From contig JAUJOK010000001.1 in assembly GCA_030447685.1 (NCBI GenBank), positions 116,120-160,235 of the forward strand: 44,116 nt of DNA, read 5' to 3'. The DNA comes from Armatimonadaceae bacterium (GTDB lineage Bacteria; Armatimonadota; Armatimonadia; Armatimonadales; Armatimonadaceae). The notes under the pieces are model-generated. The model did not search any database. It worked only from the letters and a program-made list of their open reading frames with translations, and was not told where the DNA came from. The translations under genes and the position numbers were made by a program. Below are positions 7,823-17,428 of the stretch, piece after piece (position 1 is the stretch's first letter; every line of letters begins with the position of its first letter).

Positions 7823-9148
7823 TTAAAGTTTCGCCGTTTCACGCCCGATAATCAAAGGCGGGCGGGATACTGCCCGCTCCGTGATGCTAAACGCCGATGC
7901 CACCTGGCTCCGCAGCGCCTGCGCCTGTGCGGATGCGGCAACATGCATCTCTGCAAGTACCGTGCCATTCTCCACGGCATCCCCGACATGCCGGTGAAGA
8001 ACGATCCCAACACCATAATCGATGGCGTCTTCCTTGCGGGCGCGTCCCCCCCCCAGAGCAACCACGACGCCGCCCAGTGCGGCGGCATCGATACGGGCGA
8101 CATAACCCGCCGCCTGCGCTTCGACGGGAACGATCAGAGGCGCGCGCGGCAGCCGGTCGGGATTATCCACCACACGCGTATCACCGTTCTGAGCCTCTAC
8201 GATAGCGCGAAACACTTCCCGCGCTTTGCCTTCTTCCAGCAGCTTTTGTGCCAGCGCGTGAGCGTCCCCCGATGCCGCTGTTGCGCGGCCCGCCAGCGCC
8301 AGCCCTTCCGCCGCCAGCGTCAGACATAGATCGCGAAACCGTGACGACACCCCCGCCGTTCCCGGAGTCAACGTCGCTATGGCTTCGCGCACCTCCAAAG
8401 CATTGCCAATCGTATCGCCGAGCGGCTCGTCCATATCCGTCAGCAGTGCGACTGCCTGCTTTCCGTGGGAAGCCGCACCCCGCACCAGCGCCCGTGCCAG
8501 TTCCCGCGCCGCCGCCTCGCTCGCCACCAGCGCGCCGGAACCGACCTTCACATCGAACACAAAGGCATCCGCGCCTCCAGCCAGCTTTTTCGACAGGATA
8601 GACCCAACGATGAGCGGCAGCGAGCCGACTGTCGCCGTGGCATCGCGAAGCGCGTACAGTTTTTTGTCGGCGGGAGCGACATCCTCCGTCTGTCCTGCCA
8701 GGCAGGCCCCGACACGTGCTACCTGCGCCATCATCTCCGCAGGCGACAGCCCGACACGAAAGCCGGGAATGCTTTCCAGCTTGTCCAGCGTCCCGCCCGT
8801 ATGCCCCAGCCCGCGCCCCGACATTTTGCACACCGGGATGCCCGCCGCCGCCAGAATCGGCACGACCACCAGCGAGGCTTTATCGCCGACCCCGCCGGTG
8901 GAGTGCTTGTCCAGTGTCGGGCCGGGCAGGGAAGAGAGGTCGAGACGCTGACCGGAATCGGCCATCGCTGCCGTCAATGCGGCGGTCTCCCCCATGTCCA
9001 TGCCGCGCAGGTAGATCGCCATCAGCAGCGCGGATGCCTGATAGTCCGGCAGATCGCCCGCTGTGTAGGCGGCGACAAAATACCGTATCTCTTCCGGCGA
9101 AAGCGTTCCGCCATCGCGTTTTCGCGCGATAATATCCTGTATTCGCAC
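7823..9148 (-). CDS. pdp: Pyrimidine-nucleoside (thymidine) phosphorylase
   Basis: About 441 residues, the normal length for this family. It phosphorolyses thymidine, deoxyuridine or uridine to free base and (deoxy)ribose-1-phosphate for nucleoside salvage. Visible signatures: an N-terminal helical domain (IIARKRDGGTLSPEEIRYFV), the phosphate-binding KHSTGGVGDKASL motif, KMSGRGLGHTGGTLDKLESI, and the FVFDVKVGSGA segment. The GTG at 9148 gives an N-terminus VRIQDIIARKRDG equivalent to the family's usual start; the upstream extension to 9205 would add an unmatched tail. Whether it prefers thymidine only (deoA) or all pyrimidines (pdp) cannot be settled from sequence alone. A TTGACA at 9205-9200 with a poor -10 could drive it. 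Confidence 0.9.
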   Translation of the reverse strand: MRIQDIIARKRDGGTLSPEEIRYFVAAYTAGDLPDYQASALLMAIYLRGMDMGETAALTAAMADSGQRLDLSSLPGPTLDKHSTGGVGDKASLVVVPILAAAGIPVCKMSGRGLGHTGGTLDKLESIPGFRVGLSPAEMMAQVARVGACLAGQTEDVAPADKKLYALRDATATVGSLPLIVGSILSKKLAGGADAFVFDVKVGSGALVASEAAARELARALVRGAASHGKQAVALLTDMDEPLGDTIGNALEVREAIATLTPGTAGVSSRFRDLCLTLAAEGLALAGRATAASGDAHALAQKLLEEGKAREVFRAIVEAQNGDTRVVDNPDRLPRAPLIVPVEAQAAGYVARIDAAALGGVVVALGGGRARKEDAIDYGVGIVLHRHVGDAVENGTVLAEMHVAASAQAQALRSQVASAFSITERAVSRPPLIIGRETAKL

Positions 9149-9224
9149 CGCAGCAGTAGCCCTCGCTCCCGGCAAAAGGTAACGCACACGAGGGCTGATT
9201 GTCAAGCAAAATTGTGAAGAACTT

Positions 9225-10580
9225 TCAGGCGCGCTTTCGCAGGCGGGCGGGAAGGATCTTTTCCAGCCCTCGATACTTGGCTACCGTTCGGCGCGCGAGC
9301 GGGAATCCCTGCGCCGTCAGCAGGTCGGCGATCTCCTCATCCGCATACGGAGTGGTCGGGTCCTCGCTGGACACCAGCATCAACAGCGCCTCCCGGACGG
9401 CGTGGGCATTGCCGAAAAACGCATCCAGCGGAATCACCTCACCCGAAGGAAGCTGCGCGAACTTGTCGGCGACGGCCCGACTGATGACCGATTCATCCAG
9501 TCCCAGGCGCTCGGAAAGGGACGCACGGGTTAAAGGCCGCAGAAAGGCGCGGTTGCCGGTTTCCAGATAGCCCTGCTGGAGTTCCGCCAGCGCGCCTGCA
9601 ATAGCGCGCAGCGTTCTCCCACGACGTGTCAGCCCCTGTAAAAACCCCTCGACACGCTCCACATGCTCGCGAACATAACGGCGCATGCTGTCATCCGCGC
9701 ACGTATCGGGCCGCTCGGCTAAACGCTGCCAGAGCGGCGCGAGCGTGAGAGCCTGTGAGTAGTCGCCGGGCACCTCGACGACGAACCCTGCCTCGGTGCG
9801 CCGAAAAACAATGTCGGGGCGCACCAGTGCCGCGCCGCTTTTGGGGCGGCTTTCCCAGGACGGTCGGAACGCGTTGCCCGGATACGGTGTGAGCGCCTGC
9901 TGCACGAAATGGAGGGTCGTTCGAACCGCCTCCAGGGGCACACCCAGACGTGACGCAATACGCGCTTCCCGATGTGCGACCAGATCGTCCCAGCAGCGCC
10001 GCAGGACGGGCGTCGCGAGCGGGTCGCCCTCCCCGACCTGCTCCAGATATTCCGCCTGGAGCAGAAGGCACTCGCGCAGGTCGCGCGCTCCCACACCGGG
10101 CGGGTCCATTGCCTGAAGGGCATCTACCGCGCTTTCAAACTCCTCGGGGCTGACACGCAGGCTTTCCATCGTCTCCGCCATGTCCGCCATGAGGTAGCCA
10201 CGTTCGTCCACCTGTTCAATCAGACAGCGTACCAGAGTGGCGCAGCGGCCCGACGCGACCTGGCCGACCTGATCGCGCAGATGGTCGCGCAGCGACAGCG
10301 ACGAGGCCACGCGATCCATCGGATCATCGTCATTTTCGTCCCCGGCGTAGTCGCGGGCCAGACGCCGCTCACGATCCGGCGGCGGCGGCGCAGGCGCTTC
10401 CAGAACGGGAAGCGATTCGCCGTCTTTGACTTCCAGAGCCGGGTTTTCCGCCAGTTCCCGCTCAATGGCCGCCTCCAGTTCTGTAGTCGTCCAGGTCAAA
10501 ATTTCGCTGGCGAGAATCTGCCGGGGGTCTATGCGCTGCGTTTGCTGCAAACGCGCTTCTACTGCCACCGCTAACCGCAT
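9225..10580 (-). CDS. rpoN: RNA polymerase sigma-54 factor
   Basis: A 451-residue sigma-54. Region I is the glutamine/leucine-rich activator-interaction segment (residues about 8-50, ARLQQTQRIDPRQILASE and LAENPALEV). An acidic proline-rich region II follows to about 105. The core-binding domain and a helix-turn-helix (LTRASLSERLGLDESVISRA) follow, and the C-terminal RpoN box ARRTVAKYR, which reads the -24 promoter element, is intact. It directs transcription from -24/-12 promoters with AAA+ activators, often for nitrogen, pili or transport genes. GGAGGA lies ten bases before the ATG. No enhancer-binding protein is in the window. Confidence 0.93.
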   Translation of the reverse strand: MRLAVAVEARLQQTQRIDPRQILASEILTWTTTELEAAIERELAENPALEVKDGESLPVLEAPAPPPPDRERRLARDYAGDENDDDPMDRVASSLSLRDHLRDQVGQVASGRCATLVRCLIEQVDERGYLMADMAETMESLRVSPEEFESAVDALQAMDPPGVGARDLRECLLLQAEYLEQVGEGDPLATPVLRRCWDDLVAHREARIASRLGVPLEAVRTTLHFVQQALTPYPGNAFRPSWESRPKSGAALVRPDIVFRRTEAGFVVEVPGDYSQALTLAPLWQRLAERPDTCADDSMRRYVREHVERVEGFLQGLTRRGRTLRAIAGALAELQQGYLETGNRAFLRPLTRASLSERLGLDESVISRAVADKFAQLPSGEVIPLDAFFGNAHAVREALLMLVSSEDPTTPYADEEIADLLTAQGFPLARRTVAKYRGLEKILPARLRKRA

Positions 10581-10711
10581 GATACACGAGTCCTCCGCCC
10601 CTATCTTCGGACGGCGGCGGCGGGCTTAACCCTGGCAAGAGTGACAGAAAACGCAAAAACAGGTATCGAGAAGCCGATTCTGGCACGGGGAGTTTGCGGC
10701 GAGGTCAGCGA

Positions 10712-11434
10712 TCAGTCGGTGCGCGCGTCGCGCAGGTACTTGACATGGCCATCCAGGAACAGACGGTTGCGCCCGCCCATGTGAACCGCACGGCCTTTCA
10801 CATTCGCCGGTGCCGAGGGAATCGTGCGCGGAAAGTACGGATCGACCGCCACTTCGACCTCGGCCACGCCGGTCGGCTGGCGGGGAACGATGGTCGGGTC
10901 GTTGGCGGCGGCAAGATCGCTGACAAGCTGCTGCTCGGTCTTGCCCCAGCCGTTCGTCAGCGGAATCGGCTCATTGGGGCGGTCGAAGCGCCACAGCCAG
11001 TAGCGCGTTTGCGGCGCGTTGGGAGCATCGGAAATGACCTGCGCCGCCTGAATCGTGGTTCCCACCGGCGAACCCTTCAAACTCGGACACGACCAGATGC
11101 CGTTGTTTTTCGTGTAGGGTTCCAGGGTGATGGCTGCCCACCCGGCGCGCGGGTCGGAAGGAGGCCAGGTCGTCCACGGGCGGAAGCCGCCCGGCAGCGT
11201 CGTCTTCAGGTCGCGACGGTCGGGCAGACGGTCATCGTAGTCCTGCGCGTACATCGCAAAGGCGACGCCGACCTGTCGCAGATTGCTGGTACAGGACGCC
11301 TGCCGCGCTTTTTCGCGCGCCTGCGCAAAGACGGGAAATAAAATCGCCGCCAGCACCGCGATAATGGCGATAACGACGAGCAATTCAATAAGCGTGAATC
11401 CGTGACGGCAGGAAATCCTGCGGCTGTATTGCAT
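10712..11434 (-). CDS. DUF1559 / H-X9-DG type II secretion-like prepilin
   Basis: A 240-residue prepilin-like protein. The class III signal is clear: a short basic leader ([12 protein letters not shown]) cleaved before [20 protein letters not shown], then the [13 protein letters not shown] neck and [20 protein letters not shown]. The C-terminus has [12 protein letters not shown], the strand that carries the family's H-X9-DG motif. Such proteins are found in large paralogous sets in Armatimonadota, Planctomycetes and Verrucomicrobia, and are presumed pseudopilins or extracellular filament subunits processed by PilD. It sits just past the clpC terminator, and I see no strong Shine-Dalgarno. The assignment to the family is very secure; the cellular role is not known. 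Confidence 0.92.
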   Translation of the reverse strand: MQYSRRISCRHGFTLIELLVVIAIIAVLAAILFPVFAQAREKARQASCTSNLRQVGVAFAMYAQDYDDRLPDRRDLKTTLPGGFRPWTTWPPSDPRAGWAAITLEPYTKNNGIWSCPSLKGSPVGTTIQAAQVISDAPNAPQTRYWLWRFDRPNEPIPLTNGWGKTEQQLVSDLAAANDPTIVPRQPTGVAEVEVAVDPYFPRTIPSAPANVKGRAVHMGGRNRLFLDGHVKYLRDARTD

Positions 11435-11451
11435 AACGATAAGGATATACC

Positions 11452-11486
11452 CAAAAAGGACCGCAGCCGATAGTAGTCGGCTGCGG
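11452..11486 (-). terminator. Intrinsic terminator of clpC
   Basis: A perfect ten-base-pair GC stem (11461-11470 with 11477-11486) with a six-base loop, followed on the minus strand by TCCTTTTTGGG. It lies 32 bases past the clpC stop, between clpC and the prepilin gene, and fits a rho-independent terminator. Confidence 0.8.
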
Positions 11487-11518
11487 CCCTGATGCCTTTG
11501 CCCCTGAGGGCCTATCCC

Positions 11519-14047
11519 TTACCCCTCGGCAGGCGGGGGAAGCTCCGGCAGGCCCATCGGCGCGGTCAGCGATTCCGGGTCAGTGCTTTCTTCGTCCGGC
11601 CTATCGGCCTTGCGGAAGATGACTACCGACGATTCGCCTTCGCCGTCCAGTTCGGCCCGAATCGTATCTCCCGGCGAGAAGCGGCCCAGAAGAACCTCTT
11701 CCGACAGCGGGTCCTCAATCAGCCGCTGAACCGCGCGCCGCAGCGGGCGCGCGCCGTACTGCGGATCGTATCCGTCCGATGCCAGCCGCTCGATGACGGC
11801 ATCCGTTACGACCAGTTCCATGCCCTGCTGCGTCACCTGCTTGCGCACGTTGTTCAGCATCAGGCTGACGATCTGGTGGATGTCCGCCGCCGTCAGTGAG
11901 TGGAACACAATCGTTTCGTCCACGCGGTTGATGAACTCGGGGCGGAACACCCGCTTCAGTTCCTCATTGATGCGGTTCTTCATGCCTTCGTAGGCCTTCT
12001 GATCCTCATCCTTGGGCTTGGCGGAGCGGAAGCCGATCCCCTGCTCCCGGTTGATGATATGCGCCCCGATATTCGAGGTCATGATCAGAACCGTGTTCTT
12101 GAAGTCCACCACACGCCCCTGGGCGTCGGTCAGGCGTCCATCCTCCATCACCTGAAGCAGGATGTTGAAGACTTCCGGGTGCGCCTTCTCGATCTCGTCC
12201 AGCAGGATGACCGCATAGGGGTTGCGGCGCACCGCCTCGGTAAGCTGGCCGCCCTCGTCATAGCCGACATAGCCGGGAGGCGCTCCGACCAGACGGGAAA
12301 CGGCGAACCGCTCCATGTACTCGCTCATATCAATGCGAATCAGGTTCTCTTCCTTTTCGAACAGGAAGGCCGCCAGCGCCCGCGCCAGTTCCGTCTTACC
12401 GACGCCGGTCGGGCCGAGGAACAGGAACGAACCCATCGGGCGCTTCGGGTCTTTCAGCCCGGAGCGGGCACGCCGCACCGCTTTGGACACGGCCACGATG
12501 GCCTCATGCTGCGAAATGACCCGCTGATGCAGCTCCTCCTCCATCTTGAGAAGCTTCTGCGTCTCAGTCTCCACCAGGCGGTTGACCGGGATACCCGTCC
12601 AGGAGTAGACTATCTGCGCGACTTCATCCTCACCGACAATCATCGGAATCGCCGCCCGATCTTCATCCCAGGCGCTCTGCTGCTCGGTGATGCGGTCCTT
12701 CAGATACGCCCGCTGCTCATCCAGGAAGCGGCTGCGCTCGTAGTCGCCGCGCTGGGGCAGGCCGGAAAGCTCCTTCTCCACCTGCAGCAGTTCCTGCTTC
12801 GAAGCACGCAGCCCTTCCGGGGCCATCGCGGCGCGCAGGCGAACCCGTGACGATGCCTCGTCAATCAGGTCGATAGCCTTGTCCGGCAGGAAGCGATCTG
12901 AAATATACCGGTCGCCCAGCCGCGCCGCCGCTTCCAGAGCGCCGTCGGTAATCTCGACCTTGTGATGGTCCTCGTAGCGGCTGCGCAGCCCGCGAAGAAT
13001 CTCGATAGCGTCATCGACGCTCGGCTCGGCTACCTTGACCATCTGGAAACGACGCTCCAGGGCGGCGTCCCGCTCGATATACTTGCGGTACTCGTCGAGC
13101 GTGGTCGCGCCGATGCAGTGCAGCTCGCCGCGCGCCAGAGCGGGCTTCATAATGTTCGAGGCGTCGATGGCCCCTTCCGCCGCGCCCGCGCCGACCAGCG
13201 TGTGCAGCTCATCCACAAACAGGATGACCTCGCCGGACGCCTTGCGGACCTCGTCCACACGCTTCATGCGCTCTTCGAATTCGCCGCGATACTTCGTGCC
13301 CGCCACCAGACCCGCCAGGTCCAGCGACACGATCCGCTTGTCCTTGAGCATCTCCGGCACGTCCTGCTGGACGATACGCTGCGCCAGCCCCTCGGCGATT
13401 GCCGTTTTGCCGACGCCCGGCTCGCCCACCAACACCGGGTTGTTCTTGGTGCGGCGGCTCAGGATCTGGATAACCCGCTCTATCTCGGCCATGCGCCCGA
13501 CCACCGGGTCCAGCTTTTCATTGCGGGCATAATCCGTCAGATCACGCCCGAACTCGTCCAGGGTCGGCGTGCGCGAACGCTGCGGCTGCCGCCCCGCGCC
13601 CTGCGTCCCCGGCTCGGCGTCCTGAAGCTGCATCACCTCGCGGCGCGTGCGCTCCAGGTCCACGCCCAGTTTGTTCAGCACGCGCCCTGCCAGCCCTTCG
13701 CCCTCGCGAATCAAGCCCAGCAGCAGGTGCTCCGTACCGATATAGTTGTTGTTGAGCTGACGCGCTTCATCATAGGCTAAATCGATGACCCGCTTGGCGC
13801 GGGGCGTCAACTGCATATCCTGGCCCAATCGCCCATCGCCGCGCGCTACCTGTCGCTCGATCTCGGAGCGGATGCGGCCCAAAGAGACACCGATGCGGTC
13901 CAGAATCCGTGCAGCCACAGAATCATTTTCCCGCACCAGTCCCAGCAGAAGATGCTCGGTAGAGACGTAGTTCTCACCCAGACGCCCGGCTTCTTCCTGG
14001 GCGAAAAAGACAACGCGACGAGCGCGTTCCGTAAATCGTTGCCACAC
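11519..14047 (-). CDS. clpC: ATP-dependent Clp protease ATP-binding subunit ClpC
   Basis: 842 residues from GTG 14047, preceded by AGGAGGTG about ten bases upstream; the longer frame to 14116 adds no family sequence. ClpC is a hexameric AAA+ unfoldase feeding ClpP. In order: double Clp_N repeat ([20 protein letters not shown] and a second [12 protein letters not shown] copy), first AAA domain with GEPGVGKT, a middle region with a degenerate UVR/M-type coiled segment (about residues 410-450), second AAA domain with GPTGVGKTE, and a D2-small domain ending [20 protein letters not shown]. An acidic, proline-rich tail of about 35 residues follows. The gene lies directly downstream of mcsB, matching the adaptor role of McsB for ClpC. 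It is complete, with no frameshift over 2.5 kb. Confidence 0.95.
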   Translation of the reverse strand: MWQRFTERARRVVFFAQEEAGRLGENYVSTEHLLLGLVRENDSVAARILDRIGVSLGRIRSEIERQVARGDGRLGQDMQLTPRAKRVIDLAYDEARQLNNNYIGTEHLLLGLIREGEGLAGRVLNKLGVDLERTRREVMQLQDAEPGTQGAGRQPQRSRTPTLDEFGRDLTDYARNEKLDPVVGRMAEIERVIQILSRRTKNNPVLVGEPGVGKTAIAEGLAQRIVQQDVPEMLKDKRIVSLDLAGLVAGTKYRGEFEERMKRVDEVRKASGEVILFVDELHTLVGAGAAEGAIDASNIMKPALARGELHCIGATTLDEYRKYIERDAALERRFQMVKVAEPSVDDAIEILRGLRSRYEDHHKVEITDGALEAAARLGDRYISDRFLPDKAIDLIDEASSRVRLRAAMAPEGLRASKQELLQVEKELSGLPQRGDYERSRFLDEQRAYLKDRITEQQSAWDEDRAAIPMIVGEDEVAQIVYSWTGIPVNRLVETETQKLLKMEEELHQRVISQHEAIVAVSKAVRRARSGLKDPKRPMGSFLFLGPTGVGKTELARALAAFLFEKEENLIRIDMSEYMERFAVSRLVGAPPGYVGYDEGGQLTEAVRRNPYAVILLDEIEKAHPEVFNILLQVMEDGRLTDAQGRVVDFKNTVLIMTSNIGAHIINREQGIGFRSAKPKDEDQKAYEGMKNRINEELKRVFRPEFINRVDETIVFHSLTAADIHQIVSLMLNNVRKQVTQQGMELVVTDAVIERLASDGYDPQYGARPLRRAVQRLIEDPLSEEVLLGRFSPGDTIRAELDGEGESSVVIFRKADRPDEESTDPESLTAPMGLPELPPPAEG

Positions 14048-14270
14048 GGTTGAAAGACACCTCCTCGGAAGCAGCCCCATCAAGTTTTCCCTGACCGAGC
14101 GCCCGTAAAGCCACACAAACAGTTACTTGTTCTTCAAAGGCAAAACCACCGGCAGGGCTTACACAAGATTCGGAAAGCGGGGCCGGGGGCATTGGCCTGT
14201 CTGGATTTATTGTACCCCACTTTCCGCCACCTCGCCCCCCCGTCTTCCGACCAGGTCAGGTAATCGCAGG

Positions 14271-15416
14271 TCAGTCCTTGTTGCGGTAGAAGTGGCGCAG
14301 CATGGTGCGAATCTTGGCGGGGCGCTTGATGGCGTCCTGCACGGACGGCGAGGCGTTTTGCCCAGAGGCCACCCCCACGCCGATACGCAGCTCGGCGACC
14401 AGCACGGCGAAAAGCGCGGCGTCCGGGGCGGGAGCGTGCCCCCCCAGCGGCGTCAGGTCGGCGGCGGCGGCAAGGCGCAGGCGGGACAGCAGGTCCAGTG
14501 CTTCGCCAGCGGGGAGACGGTCGGCGCGCTCGATGCGGGTCCAGGCGGCGCGGGCGGATTCAATGGCCCTCCCCCGGTGGCTTTCGGCGACCTCAGCGCG
14601 CGCGGCACGCTCGGCGGATACCAGATAGTCGGCAACGGGGCGGACGCGCCCGGCGATATGACTGGTTTCCAAGCCGTAGGTGACAGCGTTAGAAATCTGA
14701 TACAGGTCGCCGGATGCTTCGGAATGCTCGCCGTGCGCGCCGCGAATGGAGATGCCCAGGTGCTGAGCCGCGCGCAGCGTCTGCGGCAGCCGTCCCAGAA
14801 AGGCCAGCGCGGGCAGGTGAGCGAAGACGGAAAGGCGAAGCCCCGTCCCCAGGTTAGCGAGCGACGCGGTGAGATACCCCCAGCGCACATCGGAGGCGAA
14901 GTTCAGGCGCTGCGCCAAACGCTGATCTGTGTCCTCGGCGGCGCGGAGCACGTCGTTGATGGCGTTGCCACCGGCGAGCGCCTGGATACGGACATGATCT
15001 TCTTCGTTGATAAACACCGACAGCGCGCCCGTGTCGTCCAGCAGCGCCCAGCGGTTCGCGCCACCCGTGGCAAGCTCGGGGGAGATGCGCCGGGCGTCCA
15101 GAAGCTCGGCCCGATCACGCGCGGAGAGCAGGGCGATGGAGACGGTGTTGAGATCGGCCAGGCGCTCGGTGTCGGCCAGGGCGGCGCGGCGCACTTCCTG
15201 CGCGACCCGGCGCAGCGCGCGGTCGTCGGCGCGGCGGGGAAAGGGGAAATCAGCCAGATTTCGCGCCAGCCGCGCACGTGCGGCCAGCACCACGTCCGCA
15301 TCCGGCCCCGGCGTTCCCCCCGCCCAGGCGGGCGTCTTGAGGTAGGCGGCAAGCGGGCGGCCATTGCCCGTGGAACGGCGGACGGTGCTTGTTTCGGCGC
15401 GAGCAGGGTCGTTCAC
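14271..15416 (-). CDS. mcsB: Protein-arginine kinase McsB
   Basis: 381 residues, GTG start with GGAGG 13 bases upstream. McsB phosphorylates arginine side chains, and pArg marks proteins for ClpC-ClpP. Guanidino-kinase landmarks: ARARLARN (46-53, usually SxRxRLARN), INEEDHVRIQ (136-145), YLTASLANLGTG (181-192), RGAHGEHSEASGDLYQISN, and the C-terminal helical pArg-recognition domain. Odd point: where I recall most McsB having Cys-Pro-Thr-Asn, this protein reads Ser185-Leu-Ala-Asn, so the phosphagen-kinase loop cysteine appears replaced by serine. No McsA (zinc-finger activator) or CtsR is nearby. The gene is in the same orientation as clpC with 223 bases between, so an operon or two adjacent units is possible. 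Confidence 0.88.
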   Translation of the reverse strand: MNDPARAETSTVRRSTGNGRPLAAYLKTPAWAGGTPGPDADVVLAARARLARNLADFPFPRRADDRALRRVAQEVRRAALADTERLADLNTVSIALLSARDRAELLDARRISPELATGGANRWALLDDTGALSVFINEEDHVRIQALAGGNAINDVLRAAEDTDQRLAQRLNFASDVRWGYLTASLANLGTGLRLSVFAHLPALAFLGRLPQTLRAAQHLGISIRGAHGEHSEASGDLYQISNAVTYGLETSHIAGRVRPVADYLVSAERAARAEVAESHRGRAIESARAAWTRIERADRLPAGEALDLLSRLRLAAAADLTPLGGHAPAPDAALFAVLVAELRIGVGVASGQNASPSVQDAIKRPAKIRTMLRHFYRNKD

Positions 15417-15511
15417 AGGCAGATAAAAGCCTCCGGGACTGTGTCCGCTGGCAGAAACAGTGCGCTGCGCGCGCAGCAGCCCGGCGTCAGGCCGTCAGGA
15501 CGCGCGGGGTC

Positions 15512-15541
15512 AGTATAGCACAGGCCGCAGATGCGATACAA
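15512..15541 (-). promoter_or_regulatory. Sigma-70-type promoter for mcsB(-clpC)
   Basis: On the minus strand, TTGTAT (15541-15536), an 18-base spacer, and TATACT (15517-15512). The predicted start is near 15505, giving a leader of about 90 bases before the mcsB GTG. No CtsR heptad repeat or CIRCE inverted repeat is evident beside it. Confidence 0.55.
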
Positions 15542-15573
15542 GCGGCAATTTTCGTATGTGAGCGGGAAGACGG

Positions 15574-15608
15574 AAAGGGCAGTGGCGGATGTTCCGCCGC
15601 TGCCCTTT
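15574..15608 (-). terminator. Hairpin terminator after the 40-residue protein gene
   Basis: A 16-base-pair stem (15574-15589 with 15593-15608, one G-T wobble) and a three-base loop; the base of the stem is AAA/TTT on both strands, so it may act in both directions. It lies 24 bases past the stop of the small gene at 15633 and upstream of the mcsB promoter, isolating the two units. Confidence 0.65.
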
Positions 15609-15632
15609 CTGCGACTATGCCCGAGCCATCTA

Positions 15633-15755
15633 TTACGGCTCGCGGCGTTTGGCAGTGTCACTGTTATGGCCGGAGCCTGCATCATGAGAAAGCAGCATGA
15701 GCACACCGCCCATGAAGCCCGCTCCGATCAGACCAAGGCCTAAAAGTGCGACCAT
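15633..15755 (-). CDS. 40-residue single-pass membrane protein (new small gene)
   Basis: A short reading frame with very good signals. GGAGGTGA lies four bases before an ATG at 15755. The product starts MVALLGLGLIGAGFMGGVLM, continues LLSH, then has a polar, charged tail ending AKRREP and a TAA at 15635-15633. The first 23 residues form one glycine-rich hydrophobic helix with a GxxxG-like face (glycines at 6, 8, 11, 13, 16 and 17), suggesting a membrane span that packs against other helices. A strong hairpin terminator follows. I recognise no family. Its neighbours are a GAF/PP2C phosphatase upstream and mcsB downstream. Reality of the gene is supported by ribosome site, composition and terminator; function is unknown. 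Confidence 0.7.
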   Translation of the reverse strand: MVALLGLGLIGAGFMGGVLMLLSHDAGSGHNSDTAKRREP

Positions 15756-15908
15756 AAGTCACCTCCTATCGGCTCGCCGGTCTATGCCGGTTCGCCACCT
15801 GGTGTCGGTGACAACAATGTCAAATCAATCAGATAAGCGGCAGGTCATCCGTCGCCCTGCCATTACTTCCTGACAGAGTATCGGCAGAAAAGTTCCTGGT
15901 CTTGAGAA

Positions 15909-17313
15909 TCAGCGGGTGGACAAAGCAGGCTCCCGCGCCGGGCACCGTTCGATCCATAGCATCGCCACGTCATCAGAGAGGTCTCCGTCGGCGAAGGCGC
16001 TGACCCTTTCCAGCAGCGCGTTGGCGAAATCTCCCGTTCCGGCACGGCGACAGTCGGCAACCATCGGGGCCAGGCCCTCCATGTCCAGAAAGTCGCCCGA
16101 AGGCGAACGGGCTTCGCTGAGTCCGTCGGTAAAGAGGAGCAGGCCGTCCCCCGAATGCAGCGTCACCGCCGCCTCGCCATAGCTTTGCTCCGGCACCGCC
16201 CCCAGGATAAGCCCGGTCGGTCTCAGCATCTCGATGCTGCCGTCCTCACGGCACAGGATCGGTGTTTCATGGCCCGCCGACGCATAGGTAAAGCGGCCCT
16301 CAGCGGTGAGGACACCGTAGACCAGAGTGACGAAGCCATCCATGTCCGGCTCATCGCACAGCGTATCGTTTAAAAGCGTCACCACAGCGGCGGGGCTGGT
16401 GTGCTCGCGGGCATACGAGCGTAAGGCGTATTTCACCAGTGCCGGCCGTCTTCTGCGCCGCCTTCAGTCCCTTGCCGGACACGTCGGCGATCAAAACGCC
16501 CCAGCGTCCGCCGCCGTCCAGGGGAAACAGATCATAGATATCGCCGCCGACCTGCGCCTCGTCGGACTGCGCCTGATAGAGACGCGAAAACAGAAAGGGA
16601 CCATCCTCTTCCGGCATCTCCGGCAGCAGTCCCTCCTGCAGCGCCTCGGCGATACGTCTTTCACGCACCAAAGCGCGCTCCACCTCGGCAAGATGGCGCG
16701 CGGCAGCCAGCGCATGGGCATTTTTAACGGCGACGACTATGGTGCCGGCCAGGTCCCGCAACAGCGCTATTGCGTCAGCGGAAAAAGTGGTGCCCGGACG
16801 GCGTTTGGCGACAACAAGAAACCCCAGGAAATCTTCGCCGCGATGCACCGGCACGCGGGCCACTTCCCACGCATCATTACCGCCGCCGCGCCGCAGCAGG
16901 TCCCGGCCAGCGGCGGCGTCTTCCGCCGAGAGATTATGAAACGCCTCCGCTTCCACCTGGCCCCGCTCGTCCACCAGCGCAATACCGCCCCACTCGCCGT
17001 CCAGCGCCTGCGTCGCCTTCTCAGCCGCCACCTGAAGCAGAGACGGCAACTCCAGTTCCGCGGCAATCGCCGTGTCCATCGCGTGCAGGGTCGTAAGCTG
17101 TCGCTTCTGATGCTCGATACTTTCCTGCTGCTTATCGAAGAGCGCCAGCAGTGACGGCAGGGTCAGCAGCACCACCAGCCCCGCCAGTGTCGGCGGCAGC
17201 AGGGCGATACCCCGGTTCGGTCCCGGTGTCAAAAACAGCACCAGCAGGTCTACGGCGGCAAATAAAGCGAACGCCGCACCCACCGGCGCCCACCGCAGGT
17301 TCTTGAAATTCAT
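15909..17313 (-). CDS. GAF-PP2C (RsbU/SpoIIE-type) phosphatase, one frameshift
   Basis: Two membrane helices (about residues 11-30 and 36-58), a coiled linker, a GAF sensor domain (about 75-210) and a PP2C-type serine phosphatase domain. Phosphatase motifs: GGDIYDLFPLDGGG, VLIADVSGKG, LLLFTDGLSEARSP and SDDVAMLWIE, carrying the metal-binding aspartates. RsbU/SpoIIE-type enzymes dephosphorylate anti-anti-sigma factors in partner-switching stress control. The frame breaks at about 16441-16446: upstream reads GLKAAQKTA, and the continuation (LVKYALRSYAREH) is one base out of register, with an apparent extra G. The two halves join into one complete domain, so this is either a recent mutation or a sequencing indel. 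No antagonist or kinase partner is in the window. Confidence 0.8.
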
Positions 17314-17389
17314 GAGATACTAACGGCAGCGCAGCCCACTGTTCGTAGTCGAGAGGCTTCTTCCCCGTTATTGTACCAGACCGAGACGT

Positions 17390-17418
17390 TTGACAGGGGC
17401 GAAGCGCGGCTGTACAAT
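17390..17418 (+). promoter_or_regulatory. Consensus sigma-70 promoter for the reductase gene (near-leaderless)
   Basis: TTGACA (17390-17395), a 17-base spacer, and TACAAT (17413-17418). Initiation is expected near 17424-17426, only three to five bases before the ATG at 17429. No ribosome binding site precedes the ATG, which fits a leaderless transcript. Confidence 0.7.
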
Positions 17419-17428
17419 CGAAGCAGTT

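Noticed and set aside
14209..14214. TACAAT on the minus strand upstream of clpC as a separate clpC promoter
   Set aside because: No -35 hexamer at 15-19 bases spacing; read-through from the mcsB promoter is as likely.
15816..15833. Small palindrome TGACA-ACAA-TGTCA upstream of the 40-residue gene, as a possible operator
   Set aside because: Five-base arms only, no regulator nearby, no second copy seen.
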